A stretch of DNA of 64,000 bases from Arcanobacterium phocisimile (GTDB lineage Bacteria > Actinomycetota > Actinomycetes > Actinomycetales > Actinomycetaceae), in NCBI RefSeq assembly GCF_016904675.1, contig NZ_CP070228.1, positions 1,302,001 through 1,366,000 on the forward strand, read 5' to 3'. Positions 44,174 through 53,363 of the stretch are shown here, one piece after another. How positions within the stretch are numbered: the stretch's first letter is position 1; each line of letters starts with the position of its first letter. Made by a program: the position numbers and the translations under genes. Under the pieces are notes generated by a model. The model had not been told where the DNA came from. It did no database searches and was given only the letters and a program-made list of their open reading frames with translations.

Positions 44174-45653
44174 AACAATCTTCCGTGTGGGGTAGGTTTG
44201 ATGTAATGGAGTGCATCCAATAGTCCAAATGAAGAATCCGATCGGCGCACGAAGCTAGTAGTTCTTTGTCATGAGTAATAACCACAATGATGTGTCCACA
44301 GTCAGCGAGCTGACGAAAAAGCGAACTAATTGCTTGTAGCTGACGGTAGTCCACACCAGATGTCGGTTCGTCGAATATAACCAGCCGGCGCCTAGTAGCT
44401 AACGCAGCTGCAATAACAAGACGTTGTTTTTGCCCACCGGACAAGGCCAATGGGTGTCGATGTTGGGACGATAGCAACCCCAGTTGTTCCAGTAAGCTCT
44501 CCGCTTCGACGTCGGTATCACTTCCTAACGTCACTTCTTTAATGACGCTATTGGCAAAGAGTTGCCGATGGACATCTTGCATAACGATGGAGCTAAGCGA
44601 GGACAATGCTCGAGGTGAGCGGGGTTGTCCATCGAGATATATTCTGCCTGATTGCGGTTTAAGTAGCCCACACAGCAACCGCGCTAACGTTGTTTTTCCA
44701 ACACCGTTAGCGCCAGTTAACGCCGTTATTTTGCCGGCGGGAAGATCAACACTAAAATCATGCAAAACCTCATGGCCCGGGTAGGAAAAATTGAGATTGC
44801 GCAACGATACGCCAGTAGTTATCGGTGGTTGAGAAGCGTGCTCCATACCAGTTTCGACGCGAGGAATCGCACTATTTTTTGGTAAATCCAAAACACGCAA
44901 TCCACGACGACGACGTTCGGCGTCGTCGAAGGCAAAAAACGTTGGTCCATCAATCATTTCCGGATCGGAACCAGGGTAAAAATAGACCACTTGGTCCACG
45001 AGATCGCGCAGAAAATATAACCGGTGTTCAGCAATAATAATGGTTTTTCCAGCCGCTTTTTGACGGCGGAGCACAGTCGAAAAATTATCAATCGCTTCCG
45101 GGCTAAGGTTCGACGTCGGTTCATCAAAGAGCAAAACCGGAACCATAGTTGCTAGGCCACTTGCTTGCGCCACAGATTGAAGCTGCCCACCAGATAACGT
45201 ATGTAAACTTCGTTCTAACAGATGATATGTGCCAGTTTCTTTTGCGGCATCGATGCATCTATCCCACAGTTGTTCCGACGGCACACGGTAGTTTTCACCA
45301 GCATATGCAATTTCAGCCAAAACGTGCCCTGTGAAAAACTGTGTCCGGGGATTTTGGAACACAGTGGCGCTTGTTTTTCCGATATCTGTCAGATCGACGT
45401 CGTCCACTTTATGTCCGCTAACCGTCACGCTTCCACTCATGTGCCCTGGCTGGAGCTGCGGGATTAGCCCGTTGATCATTTTCAACGCAGTGGATTTTCC
45501 GCTTCCTGACGGTCCGCAAAATAGAGTGCAACTTCCCGCTGGTATATGGAGGTTCACATGTTGGAAGACGAACGACGGTTGCTGCCCTTGCGGAGCCGGG
45601 TAGGCAAAGCAAACGTCATCAAAATTAACTTCCCCGTTATCGTGCTTAGTCAT
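44163..45653 (-). CDS. ECF transporter ATPase with two fused NBDs
   Basis: A 496-aa protein with two complete ABC ATPase domains. First: Walker A GPSGSGKST, signature LSGGQLQSVAQASGLA, Walker B VLLFDEPTSNLSPEA (Ser for Asp after Leu). Second: GANGVGKTT, LSGGQKQRLVIAAALA, LVIFDEPTSGVDY. It serves the EcfT and S proteins encoded immediately upstream (4-bp overlap) and overlaps the first fused ABC gene by 11 bp, tying the ECF importer and the YbtPQ-like pair into one transcript. Confidence 0.94.
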   Translation of the reverse strand: MTKHDNGEVNFDDVCFAYPAPQGQQPSFVFQHVNLHIPAGSCTLFCGPSGSGKSTALKMINGLIPQLQPGHMSGSVTVSGHKVDDVDLTDIGKTSATVFQNPRTQFFTGHVLAEIAYAGENYRVPSEQLWDRCIDAAKETGTYHLLERSLHTLSGGQLQSVAQASGLATMVPVLLFDEPTSNLSPEAIDNFSTVLRRQKAAGKTIIIAEHRLYFLRDLVDQVVYFYPGSDPEMIDGPTFFAFDDAERRRRGLRVLDLPKNSAIPRVETGMEHASQPPITTGVSLRNLNFSYPGHEVLHDFSVDLPAGKITALTGANGVGKTTLARLLCGLLKPQSGRIYLDGQPRSPRALSSLSSIVMQDVHRQLFANSVIKEVTLGSDTDVEAESLLEQLGLLSSQHRHPLALSGGQKQRLVIAAALATRRRLVIFDEPTSGVDYRQLQAISSLFRQLADCGHIIVVITHDKELLASCADRILHLDYWMHSITSNLPHTEDCYER

Positions 45654-46444
45654 CGTATCAATCCTGGAATATGGGCAAAACCGAGTAGTTCTTCACCAGT
45701 TGGATTCCAAAACCGCATCAGAACATAGCTCATAGTGACGAATAAAATAAGTGCATCTGCTGGCCGAAATCGAGTTGCGTATAACGGCAGTGGCCGCTCG
45801 TTAGACCCTAGGCCTCGGATCACTGCCGAGGCAGTGAGATCGTCTGCAATTCGAACGACTCCAGCTAGCAACGGAACAATTAAATATTGCACCGTTTGTG
45901 TTGGGTGACGAATGACGTCTGCACCTACAAGGTTTATTCCACGCAGTTTCATTGCTTCTTGGATGGCTTTGAACTCGGCAAGTATTGTTGGAATGAAACG
46001 TAGCATCACGAGGACCGCCGAAACAAAGCTTGCCGGCAAATATAGTGCACGCAGTGCCGCCCCCAGTTCAGACGTGCTGATGGAGTAGATAGCATAAATA
46101 CCTATCGTTGCAGTCAAGATAAAACGAGACATCCAAAAGCTGATACCTATCAAGAAGGCAACAAATCCGTTAGTGCCTAACGACGCACCGTAGTAGGTGA
46201 ACAGAAGAAATCCACTCTCTAAAGCCACGAACCTGATAACACCTTTAAGCGTCCCAACCGAAGCAAAAAGAATTCCGACTATGGCAGTTGCCATGAGTAA
46301 AACAGGAGCGCTAGCTCCACCAATGACGGTGATGTTTATGGCTAAAACGACTAGCAGGGTTGTGCGCGGATCATTTTTAAAATAGCGAATCGGTTTCCAC
46401 GAGGTACACATCTGATCCGGTACGTTCACAGCGTTCAACGTCAT
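45650..46444 (-). CDS. ECF transporter T component (EcfT)
   Basis: A 264-aa EcfT-family membrane protein with five to six helices. The coupling-helix motifs are EAMKLRGINLVGADV and SAVIRGLGSNERPLP (Ala/Arg-Gly type). Longer N-terminus (MCTSWKPIRYFKNDPRTTLLVVLAINITVIGG) than the first EcfT in this window. It couples the S component just upstream to the fused ATPase downstream. Confidence 0.92.
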   Translation of the reverse strand: MTLNAVNVPDQMCTSWKPIRYFKNDPRTTLLVVLAINITVIGGASAPVLLMATAIVGILFASVGTLKGVIRFVALESGFLLFTYYGASLGTNGFVAFLIGISFWMSRFILTATIGIYAIYSISTSELGAALRALYLPASFVSAVLVMLRFIPTILAEFKAIQEAMKLRGINLVGADVIRHPTQTVQYLIVPLLAGVVRIADDLTASAVIRGLGSNERPLPLYATRFRPADALILFVTMSYVLMRFWNPTGEELLGFAHIPGLIR

Positions 46445-46452
46445 CTCACTAT

Positions 46453-47073
46453 TTAGGCGATGCCGGCTTTAGCGAAATTCTTCCGCAGAATTTTTGTTCC
46501 TACCCAGCCGCCGATAAGGGCGACAAAGAAGTTCACGATGGTGAAGATGATGATGATATTCGGAGTGAAAATTGCCTGCATATGATCGGCATACTCTTGC
46601 CCCATTTGCACGGCAATATCAGCAAAATAGGCATCGGCAGCATAGAAGATCGGCAACCAGGCGCCGATATACCATTGCTGGAGAATCACATAAGCAAAGA
46701 TGTTCTTCTTTTCATCAGTGTAATTGCCTGACTTGGCAACAAGATCCGCAAGGAAAGATGCAACAACAGTGAATGCTAAGGTTGTCCACGCATGGCCAGT
46801 GAGCATCATTAATAAGCCGACGATGATACCCAAGATAGTTAAAGCGCCGAATGACCGGATTTTATTCAACATCAAAACGATCACTGTACCTTCGATTAGA
46901 AGTGCTAATGGTGCGCTCACGAACATGAATTGTGGGCCAAAGAACCCCAGCATGCCGATGGCGAAGAACACAACGAAATAGATAGCTGTGAACACGCCGG
47001 TGTAAACAATTTTTTGAGCATTTGTACCTGATGCGGAACGAGTGCGTAGCTCTGGCATTTCTTGGTTAGACAT
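46453..47073 (-). CDS. ECF transporter S component, MptD/Trep_Strep-like
   Basis: A 206-aa substrate-binding membrane protein, about six helices (GVFTAIYFVVFFAIGMLGFFGPQFMFVSAPLALLIEGTVIVLMLNKI covers the first two; region about residues 25-75). The family is the MptD-type S component, often encoded beside two fused ABC proteins. It is the first gene of the operon, starts 32 nt downstream of a DtxR-type box and has GAAAGG as ribosome-binding site. Substrate is probably an iron chelate or its free chelator given the control site; this is inferred, not seen. Confidence 0.85.
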   Translation of the reverse strand: MSNQEMPELRTRSASGTNAQKIVYTGVFTAIYFVVFFAIGMLGFFGPQFMFVSAPLALLIEGTVIVLMLNKIRSFGALTILGIIVGLLMMLTGHAWTTLAFTVVASFLADLVAKSGNYTDEKKNIFAYVILQQWYIGAWLPIFYAADAYFADIAVQMGQEYADHMQAIFTPNIIIIFTIVNFFVALIGGWVGTKILRKNFAKAGIA

Positions 47074-47104
47074 AACAAACCTTTCATACTGAATGACGTT
47101 CGGA

Positions 47105-47123
47105 ATTAGGTTAGCACACCCTA
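47105..47123 (-). promoter_or_regulatory. DtxR/IdeR-type iron box upstream of ECF/YbtPQ-like operon
   Basis: TTAGGTTAGCACACCCTAA matches the 19-bp DtxR/IdeR consensus (TTAGGTTAGCCTAACCTAA) at 16 of 19 positions by eye, with the left half-site intact. Placed 32 nt before the S-component start, so a metal-bound DtxR-family repressor would block the whole seven-gene operon when iron (or manganese) is plentiful. Confidence 0.78.
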
Positions 47124-47269
47124 ACTCTGAACGCTATTCTTTATTATTCAATCGGTTAATCCACTACGCCAATACCACTTATTCGGCTAACCATCTGTAC
47201 CAACAACATATGAACTATCCGATAATCTCATAGTGGATTTTCCGACATAAGGCGCGGAAAATTACTAAC

Positions 47270-48352
47270 GTGAAAAAGCAACGTGAACTGATAATCCCAC
47301 CCATGGGCCCAGCATGGTTTTCTACGGTAATGGGCACCGCCATCCTCGCCGCTCTTTTAGGAAGGAGAAGTGCAGACCATCCGTGGTACCTCCCCATTGC
47401 AACTACGTTGTTGCTGATCGGAACTCTCTTACTCATCATGTTCACGGCAACATATATCACCCGCTGGATATGGAAGACGTTCCACGGAAATACACATATC
47501 CGGTTACTTCCGGTCGTTGATCCTGCATGGGGAAGCGTCTCCATGGGCTACCTTGCCCTCGGCGCAGCCCTCTTGACCATCGGTCCGCAATGGGGATTAG
47601 ACACGTTTGCCGTCATCGGAGATACCTTCTTGTGGTGGACTGGAACGTTCATTGGACTTGTCACAAACTTTTCATTCCTCGCCCATGCATTATTCCGTCA
47701 GCTAGGCCAACCAACTCCTGTTTGGGGCCTCGCCGTCGTGGGACCGATGGTTTCAGCCACCACTGGCGCTATGCTGCTACGCGAATACGAATCTGTTGGA
47801 CTGCAATTTTTCATGCTTACCGTTTCGTTTCTCTGCTTTATTATCGCTCTGGTACATGGGCTCATCATATTTGCCTTGTCTTACGGTGCAGTCAAACGCT
47901 TCAAACCGTTGCCTTTAAAAGATGCAATAAGTGCGTGGATCCCACTTGGTATCGTCGGGCAATCCACTGCCGGAGCTGTTGCTATTTCCCACTCCTCAGG
48001 TCTATTCTTACGAATCAGCATCCACCCGTATGCCACCACAACCGCAGTAATTTATGCCGTGATCATGCTGATTCTGAGCGTGCCGGTTCTAATATTTGCA
48101 TTCCATCAAACCTGGCGCGCTTTACGGAGTACCATCCCCTTTTCGCCCGGCTGGTGGGCGCTAACCTTCCCAGTAGGCACAATGTCGTTAGGCGAAACAA
48201 TGCTTTCGGAACTGCCCATACTACGTGGCTCACTTTTAGCATCCATCTCGGGAACAATCGGTACTGCGGCATTAGTATTCTTGTGCTTCACGTGGACGCT
48301 GTGCGCTACATCGAGCCTGGTTGCCGTCCTCGCCTATCACCGCCGCTCCTAG
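47270..48352 (+). CDS. TDT family (TehA/SLAC1-like) anion transporter
   Basis: A 360-aa membrane protein with ten predicted helices, beginning PPMGPAWFSTVMGTAILAALLG, the family's opening motif. FPVGTMSLGETMLSE is the characteristic pore motif near residue 300. Members include TehA (tellurite), Mae1 (dicarboxylate), SSU1 (sulfite) and plant SLAC1 (chloride/nitrate); substrate is not assignable. Convergent with pstB; only 7 bp separate them. It is divergent from the iron-box operon. Confidence 0.9.
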   Translation: MKKQRELIIPPMGPAWFSTVMGTAILAALLGRRSADHPWYLPIATTLLLIGTLLLIMFTATYITRWIWKTFHGNTHIRLLPVVDPAWGSVSMGYLALGAALLTIGPQWGLDTFAVIGDTFLWWTGTFIGLVTNFSFLAHALFRQLGQPTPVWGLAVVGPMVSATTGAMLLREYESVGLQFFMLTVSFLCFIIALVHGLIIFALSYGAVKRFKPLPLKDAISAWIPLGIVGQSTAGAVAISHSSGLFLRISIHPYATTTAVIYAVIMLILSVPVLIFAFHQTWRALRSTIPFSPGWWALTFPVGTMSLGETMLSELPILRGSLLASISGTIGTAALVFLCFTWTLCATSSLVAVLAYHRRS

Positions 48353-48359
48353 ATGTTCC

Positions 48360-49139
48360 TCACCCAAAGCGGCCGGAGACGTAATCTTCGGTTTGCTTAT
48401 TAGCCGGGTTAGAGAAAATCCGTTCCGTATCGTCATATTCCACCAGATGTCCCGGTTTCCCCGTCCCCTCGATATTAAAGAATCCGGTCTTTTGAGAAAC
48501 GCGGGCAGCTTGCTGCATATTGTGTGTCACAATCACGATCGTGTAGTCCTTTTGGAGCTCTTGCATCAAATCTTCGATAGCAAGAGTGGAGATCGGATCA
48601 AGCGCAGAACACGGTTCATCCATTAACAACACTTTAGGTTTTACCGCAATAGCACGAGCAATACACAATCGTTGCTGTTGTCCGCCTGACAGCGAGGACC
48701 CAGGACGTTCAAGGCGATCCTTTACTTCTTCCCAGAGATTTGCGCCACGTAGCGAGGTTTCAACAATCTCCGCAGCCTCACTTTTCGCCATACGACGATT
48801 GTTCAACCGTAAACCAGCAAGCACATTGTCTTGGATGGACATGGTTGGGAACGGGTTAGGACGCTGGAACACCATGCCCACATGTTCACGTACCCTCACC
48901 GGATCGACACCAGGTGCATAAATATCTGCACCATCGATAATAACTGAGCCCTTCGAATGAGCACCTGGAATAACTTCGTGCATCCGGTTCAGCGAACGTA
49001 AAAACGTCGATTTTCCACAACCAGATGGTCCAATAAGAGCAGTGATCGAACGGGGCTCGATGTCGACGTTGACGTCTTGGACAGCGAGGAAGCTCCCGTA
49101 GTAAATATTGAGGTCTGATACTTTGATTCCATCTTGCAT
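48360..49139 (-). CDS. pstB: Phosphate ABC transporter ATPase
   Basis: ATPase of the high-affinity phosphate importer. 259 aa with Walker [10 protein letters not shown], the PstB-specific [28 protein letters not shown] stretch, Q-loop [20 protein letters not shown], signature [17 protein letters not shown], Walker [17 protein letters not shown] and switch [14 protein letters not shown] 49139 (GAAGGGA 8 nt upstream) starts right before the conserved core; an earlier ATG at 49169 lacks a ribosome-binding site. Confidence 0.98.
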   Translation of the reverse strand: MQDGIKVSDLNIYYGSFLAVQDVNVDIEPRSITALIGPSGCGKSTFLRSLNRMHEVIPGAHSKGSVIIDGADIYAPGVDPVRVREHVGMVFQRPNPFPTMSIQDNVLAGLRLNNRRMAKSEAAEIVETSLRGANLWEEVKDRLERPGSSLSGGQQQRLCIARAIAVKPKVLLMDEPCSALDPISTLAIEDLMQELQKDYTIVIVTHNMQQAARVSQKTGFFNIEGTGKPGHLVEYDDTERIFSNPANKQTEDYVSGRFG

Positions 49140-49177
49140 GGCTAGTCCCTTCGTTAATGGCAGTGCCATAAATATTT

Positions 49178-50257
49178 TTAGTTTCCGGCAGGCGCGAAAC
49201 GCTTAGCGATCCAGCGCGCGAAAAGATTGAGGAGCAATACGATACCAATCAAGATAAGCGCTCCGGCCCATGCAGTTATCTGATGGCCTTTGGTGTATTC
49301 GTTGTAGACGTAGACTGGCAATGTGAGCATTTGCCCCTGGAACATGTTCAGATTATATGAATCTGTGGTTCCGGCCGTGATAAGTAACGGAGCCGATTCA
49401 CCAATGATACGGGCAGTTGCGATAACAATTCCAGAAACAATTCCAGAAACTCCAGTACGAAGTACCACTTTCACGATCGTTGCCGCTTTAGACACACCTA
49501 AAGCGTAAGATGCTTCGCGCAGCTCGTTGGGTACCAGTTGGAGCATTTCTTGAGTGTTTCGAACCACCAGTGGAGTCATCAACACCACCAGCGCAATAGC
49601 GCCCATGAATCCGGATTTGAACTGTGCTTGCCCAAAAAGCTGCTGATTGACAATTGGAATGAGAGCCGCAGCGAACAAACCGGCAACAATCGACGGAATA
49701 CCGGTCATCACATCGACTAAGAACGTAATAATTTTCGCAAACGTACCTCGGCCATATTCCACCAGATAGACGGCAGTGAGTACACCGAAAGGCACCGAAA
49801 TCAATGCTGCTGTGCCAGTAATGACCAAAGTTCCAATAATGGCGTGCCCAGCCCCAACAACCGTATCGATATTTGACGAACCGAATGTGGTGTGGGTAAA
49901 AAACCCAGCCTGAATCATCCGGGTCCAGCCGTGGATGGTAACTGTATACAGCAGCGAGATCAGCGGAATAACAGCCATCACGAATGCGCCAATAATAATG
50001 TTGGTAGCTAACCGATTCTTACCGTATCGCCGTCCTTCTACCGCGAAACCACATAACGCGGAAAAAGCTAAGAACAATGCAGCAGTAGCCATACCGGCTA
50101 CCACAATATCTGGTTGCTCTTGGCCAATGACGAAGAAGAATAGCGAGATAATCAGCGCTGCCCCTCCGGCAGCGATATTAAACCATTTAGGCAGGTAGCG
50201 TTGCTTTCGCGAGGCGAACGTCTCTGGCACAGAATTTACCGTTGATAAAGTACTCAT
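49178..50257 (-). CDS. pstA: Phosphate ABC transporter permease PstA
   Basis: 359-aa membrane subunit. An N-terminal soluble stretch and two helices precede the ABC permease core of six helices, a longer N-terminus than E. coli PstA. Conserved EAA-loop and family motifs are [35 protein letters not shown] and [35 protein letters not shown] overlap with pstC and 38 bp before pstB place it centrally in the pst operon. Confidence 0.95.
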   Translation of the reverse strand: MSTLSTVNSVPETFASRKQRYLPKWFNIAAGGAALIISLFFFVIGQEQPDIVVAGMATAALFLAFSALCGFAVEGRRYGKNRLATNIIIGAFVMAVIPLISLLYTVTIHGWTRMIQAGFFTHTTFGSSNIDTVVGAGHAIIGTLVITGTAALISVPFGVLTAVYLVEYGRGTFAKIITFLVDVMTGIPSIVAGLFAAALIPIVNQQLFGQAQFKSGFMGAIALVVLMTPLVVRNTQEMLQLVPNELREASYALGVSKAATIVKVVLRTGVSGIVSGIVIATARIIGESAPLLITAGTTDSYNLNMFQGQMLTLPVYVYNEYTKGHQITAWAGALILIGIVLLLNLFARWIAKRFAPAGN

Positions 50258-51390
50258 GCGTTAGCTCCCGAAAACTCTGCGTAGCGGCTGACGATGGCTC
50301 GAGCCACGAAATTGACAAGGAAAGTGATGATGAACAAAATAAATCCAAGCGCTACCAGGAAGTCAGAGGACAGCCCTGAAGATTCTGGAAAACGCAGCGC
50401 GATTTGCGAAGCAATCGTTGAGTGTTGACCGGGTTGAAAAATCTTGAAGTTAATCATGAGGCCTGGTGAAAGAACCATTAATAACGCCATTGTTTCGCCT
50501 AAGGCTCGACCAAAACCTAGCATCGTTGCCGACACAATTCCCGAACGACCGTGAGGTAACACAACCATCTTGATCATCTCATAGCGGGTAGCACCCAACG
50601 CCAATGACGCTTCTTCTAACAGACGTGGGGACTGGAGGAATACCTCACGGCACAGCGAAGTGATAATCGGCAAAATCATGACTGCCAAAATCACTCCACC
50701 CATCATGATATTTCGAGCCGGTGGCAAGAAGATCAATGCGTCGGGTTGCAGCGGCCACCATTCGAAGGTTTGCGCCAGAGTTGAAAAGCCCGGCAGTCCC
50801 CCGCTCCACACTTCTTTGCCGTCAACCATTTCTTTGGTTCCGGAGATGAACTCGAAAACTGGAGTGAACGACGTCGATATCCACGTAAAAATTGGACGCA
50901 ATAGCGGTTCTAACGTCCACATCCCCCACAAACCAAATACGACTGATGGGATAGCGGCTAGCAAGTCGATAATTGATCCGAAAAAGACTGCAAGGCGACG
51001 CGGAGCATAATGCGAGATGAATAATGCAATACTCACCGCGAACGGTACCGCGATAATCAGTGCGATAATCGAGGCGAGCATCGTACCAAAGAGCGCAGCT
51101 GCTGCGAACTGCCAAAAATTCTTTCCGCGTGTAAATTCAACCTTTTCGATGATTGTCTCACCGGATGCGAAAAGTGCATTCTGAGAGGACAACAACAAGA
51201 AGATTGCCACCGCTGCCAGCAACACAAGAATCATGGCGCCGGCGCCACTAGACATCCATCGAAAGATTTTGTCTACGCGTGACCCACGCGCCACCGGCGA
51301 CCACACCGCATGCGGTCGGTCGTCCTGCTCACGAATATGAGATACGGTTGCGGCAGCTATATCGCTTCCAGCCATTGTATTTGTGTCCAC
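50254..51390 (-). CDS. pstC: Phosphate ABC transporter permease PstC
   Basis: A 378-aa permease with six to seven helices. AAALFGTMLASIIALIIAVPFAVSIALFISHYAPRR and LAAIPSVVFGLWGMWTLEPL are PstC landmarks; the EAA loop is LALGATRYEMIKMVVLPHGRSGIVSATMLGFGRALGETMALLMV. GTG 51390 has TTGAGGA immediately upstream and is preferred to a GTG at 51426 that has no ribosome-binding site. A 13-bp hairpin lies between pstS and this gene. Confidence 0.95.
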   Translation of the reverse strand: MDTNTMAGSDIAAATVSHIREQDDRPHAVWSPVARGSRVDKIFRWMSSGAGAMILVLLAAVAIFLLLSSQNALFASGETIIEKVEFTRGKNFWQFAAAALFGTMLASIIALIIAVPFAVSIALFISHYAPRRLAVFFGSIIDLLAAIPSVVFGLWGMWTLEPLLRPIFTWISTSFTPVFEFISGTKEMVDGKEVWSGGLPGFSTLAQTFEWWPLQPDALIFLPPARNIMMGGVILAVMILPIITSLCREVFLQSPRLLEEASLALGATRYEMIKMVVLPHGRSGIVSATMLGFGRALGETMALLMVLSPGLMINFKIFQPGQHSTIASQIALRFPESSGLSSDFLVALGFILFIITFLVNFVARAIVSRYAEFSGANA

Positions 51391-51426
51391 TAGATCCTCA
51401 ATTTCGTTCTGCCCGCTACCGGGCAC

Positions 51427-51459
51427 TGATGGACCGGTTTGGTAGCAACCGGTCCATCA
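51427..51459 (-). repeat. Intercistronic hairpin between pstS and pstC
   Basis: Perfect 13-bp stem (arm TGATGGACCGGTT) with 7-nt loop. No U-run follows on the minus strand, so it is more likely an mRNA stabiliser or partial block giving excess pstS message than a full terminator. Confidence 0.6.
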
Positions 51460-51467
51460 TGTGGATG

Positions 51468-52550
51468 TTAGCCGTTGATTTGCTCAATAGCAGCCATAAC
51501 CTTATTGCGCAGCTCATCGGAGATTGGCGCATTGCCACCACGGGATTTTGCGGCAACGTCCTGACCGTCAACTGAAGCCACATACGTCAAAAAGCTCTTC
51601 ACATTTTTCGCGGTTTCTGCCTGATCATAATCAGTACAAGCCAACAGGTAGGACACCATGACGATCGGATATGCCCCAGCAATCGAGCCATCACGCTTAA
51701 GGTCTACCGTAAGACGGCGTTCGGATGCGTCCACACTAGGTAACGATCCGTCTACGATCTTGGCGGCTGCTTGTGGCGAGTACGGCAAGAATTCCCCTGC
51801 GACGTCGACATCAGCTGAACCCAGATCTCCGATTTGGGAGGCATCGGCATACGTGATCGCACCTGGCGTCGACTTCACCAGATTCACCACACCAGAAGTC
51901 TTTTCCGCCGATTGCGTGCCAGTACGCGGCCAGGTATCAGAAGGTTCATAAGGCCATTGACCGCCAGCAGCTTCACTCAAATACTGTTGGAAGTTTTCGG
52001 TAGTACCCGAATCGTCTGCACGATTGACTGGGATAACCGTCAAATCGGGAAGTGCCACGCCTGGGTTGAGCTTAGCAATCTCGGCATCGTTCCAGGAAGA
52101 AATCTTCCCATCGAAAATATGGGCAATCACTTGCGCAGATAGTTTGAGAGAGTCAATCCCTTCAAGGTTGAAGGTCACTGCGATGGGCGAAATATACAGC
52201 GGCAATTCCAGCGGTTCTGCCCCGCAACGTTCAGTAGCTTTCTCAACTTCTGCAGCGTCAAGTATCGAATCAGTTCCTGCATAATCGACTTGTCCAGAGA
52301 TGAACTGTTTACGGCCAGTACCGGAACCAGTCGGATCATAGTTGACCACAATGCCCGAGTCAGTGGTGAAATTATCTCGCCATGCTTGTTGAGCATTAAC
52401 TTGAGAAGACGCACCCGATCCGTTCAACGACGAGCCTGCGGAAGTAGAACCATTATCATCGGCATCATTGGATGGTCCGGCACATGCGCTCAGCCCTAAA
52501 GCCACGACTGATAGTAATGCAATAGCTTGAGTACCAGTTTTCATAGTCAC
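51468..52550 (-). CDS. pstS: Phosphate-binding lipoprotein PstS
   Basis: 360-aa periplasmic-type binding protein anchored through lipobox LGLSACAG (Cys23). A phosphate-site pattern is visible: VNYDPTGSGTGRKQFISGQVDYAGTDSIL includes TGSGTGRKQF, with NRADDSGTTENFQQYL and YADASQIGDL later. GTG 52550 has AAGGAA 7 nt upstream. First gene of the pst operon; a PHO box lies about 90 nt upstream. Confidence 0.97.
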   Translation of the reverse strand: MTMKTGTQAIALLSVVALGLSACAGPSNDADDNGSTSAGSSLNGSGASSQVNAQQAWRDNFTTDSGIVVNYDPTGSGTGRKQFISGQVDYAGTDSILDAAEVEKATERCGAEPLELPLYISPIAVTFNLEGIDSLKLSAQVIAHIFDGKISSWNDAEIAKLNPGVALPDLTVIPVNRADDSGTTENFQQYLSEAAGGQWPYEPSDTWPRTGTQSAEKTSGVVNLVKSTPGAITYADASQIGDLGSADVDVAGEFLPYSPQAAAKIVDGSLPSVDASERRLTVDLKRDGSIAGAYPIVMVSYLLACTDYDQAETAKNVKSFLTYVASVDGQDVAAKSRGGNAPISDELRNKVMAAIEQING

Positions 52551-52636
52551 GATTCGTTTCCTTCGATTGACCTGTGAGGATTATTCTTCCTCACCTGTTC
52601 TTCAATCTAGTAGGCCAACGTAACCACTCAATACAC

Positions 52637-52658
52637 TGCGGGTTAACAGTGGGTGAAC
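52637..52658 (-). promoter_or_regulatory. PHO box (RegX3/PhoP-type direct repeats)
   Basis: Two 11-nt direct repeats on the minus strand, GTTCACCCACT then GTTAACCCGCA, the classic actinobacterial PHO-box layout (GTTCACC core every 11 nt), located 87-108 nt before pstS and just past the regX3 stop. The response regulator encoded next door is the natural binder. Confidence 0.72.
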
Positions 52659-52670
52659 ATTGTGTAGATA

Positions 52671-53363
52671 TTATTCGGCAACAAACTTGTATCCCAACCC
52701 GCGTACAGTGACTAACATACGCGGCTGGCTGGGAACCGGCTCAATTTTCGAACGTAACCGCTTAATATGAACGTCAAGAGTTTTCGAATCTCCGATATAG
52801 CCTGCTCCCCAAATACGGTCAAAAATCTGGGTACGGGTCAACACCCGCCCCGCATTTTCCATCAAGAATTCCAAGAGTTCGAATTCACGCAACGGCATCG
52901 GTATTTCGTTACCCGCCACTGTCACCACATGAGATGTCGGGTCTAAAACAACCTCTCCTACCGTCATAGCTTCCAGATCGACGTCGTCTTCTATCGCTAC
53001 CGTTACGCTACGCCGCAACAAGGCACGCACCCGCGCCAACAATTCCCGATACGAATACGGTTTCGTTATATAGTCATCGGCACCGATCTCTAAACCAACA
53101 ACTTTATCTATCTCCGAGTCCTTCGCACTGAGCATAATGATCGGCACAGCTGAGTTCTTCCTGATCTCCCGGCACACTTCAGTACCAGAAAGCTTGGGTA
53201 ACATCACGTCAAGCAGCACCAGATCCGGGTTCTCAGAGCGAAAAACTGCGAGCGCTTCGCTCCCGTCGGCCGCGGTGACCACCGTAAAATCGTCACGCCC
53301 GAGGTTGAAGGCGAGGGTTTCACGTAAGGTGGATTCGTCGTCAACAACTAAGATCGTCGTCAT
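52671..53363 (-). CDS. regX3: OmpR-family response regulator RegX3-like
   Basis: 230-aa regulator of phosphate starvation. Receiver domain: acidic pair Asp8-Asp9 (VVDDE), phosphoacceptor Asp52 (LVLLDVMLP), Lys in YITKPYSYREL. C-terminal winged helix: PLREFELLEFLMENAGRVLTRTQIFDRIWG and TLDVHIKRLRSKIE. ATG 53363 overlaps the kinase stop (TGATG), the correct start being at MTTILVVDDE. With the adjacent kinase, phoU, pst genes and PHO box, it forms a complete phosphate regulon control unit. Confidence 0.95.
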   Translation of the reverse strand: MTTILVVDDESTLRETLAFNLGRDDFTVVTAADGSEALAVFRSENPDLVLLDVMLPKLSGTEVCREIRKNSAVPIIMLSAKDSEIDKVVGLEIGADDYITKPYSYRELLARVRALLRRSVTVAIEDDVDLEAMTVGEVVLDPTSHVVTVAGNEIPMPLREFELLEFLMENAGRVLTRTQIFDRIWGAGYIGDSKTLDVHIKRLRSKIEPVPSQPRMLVTVRGLGYKFVAE

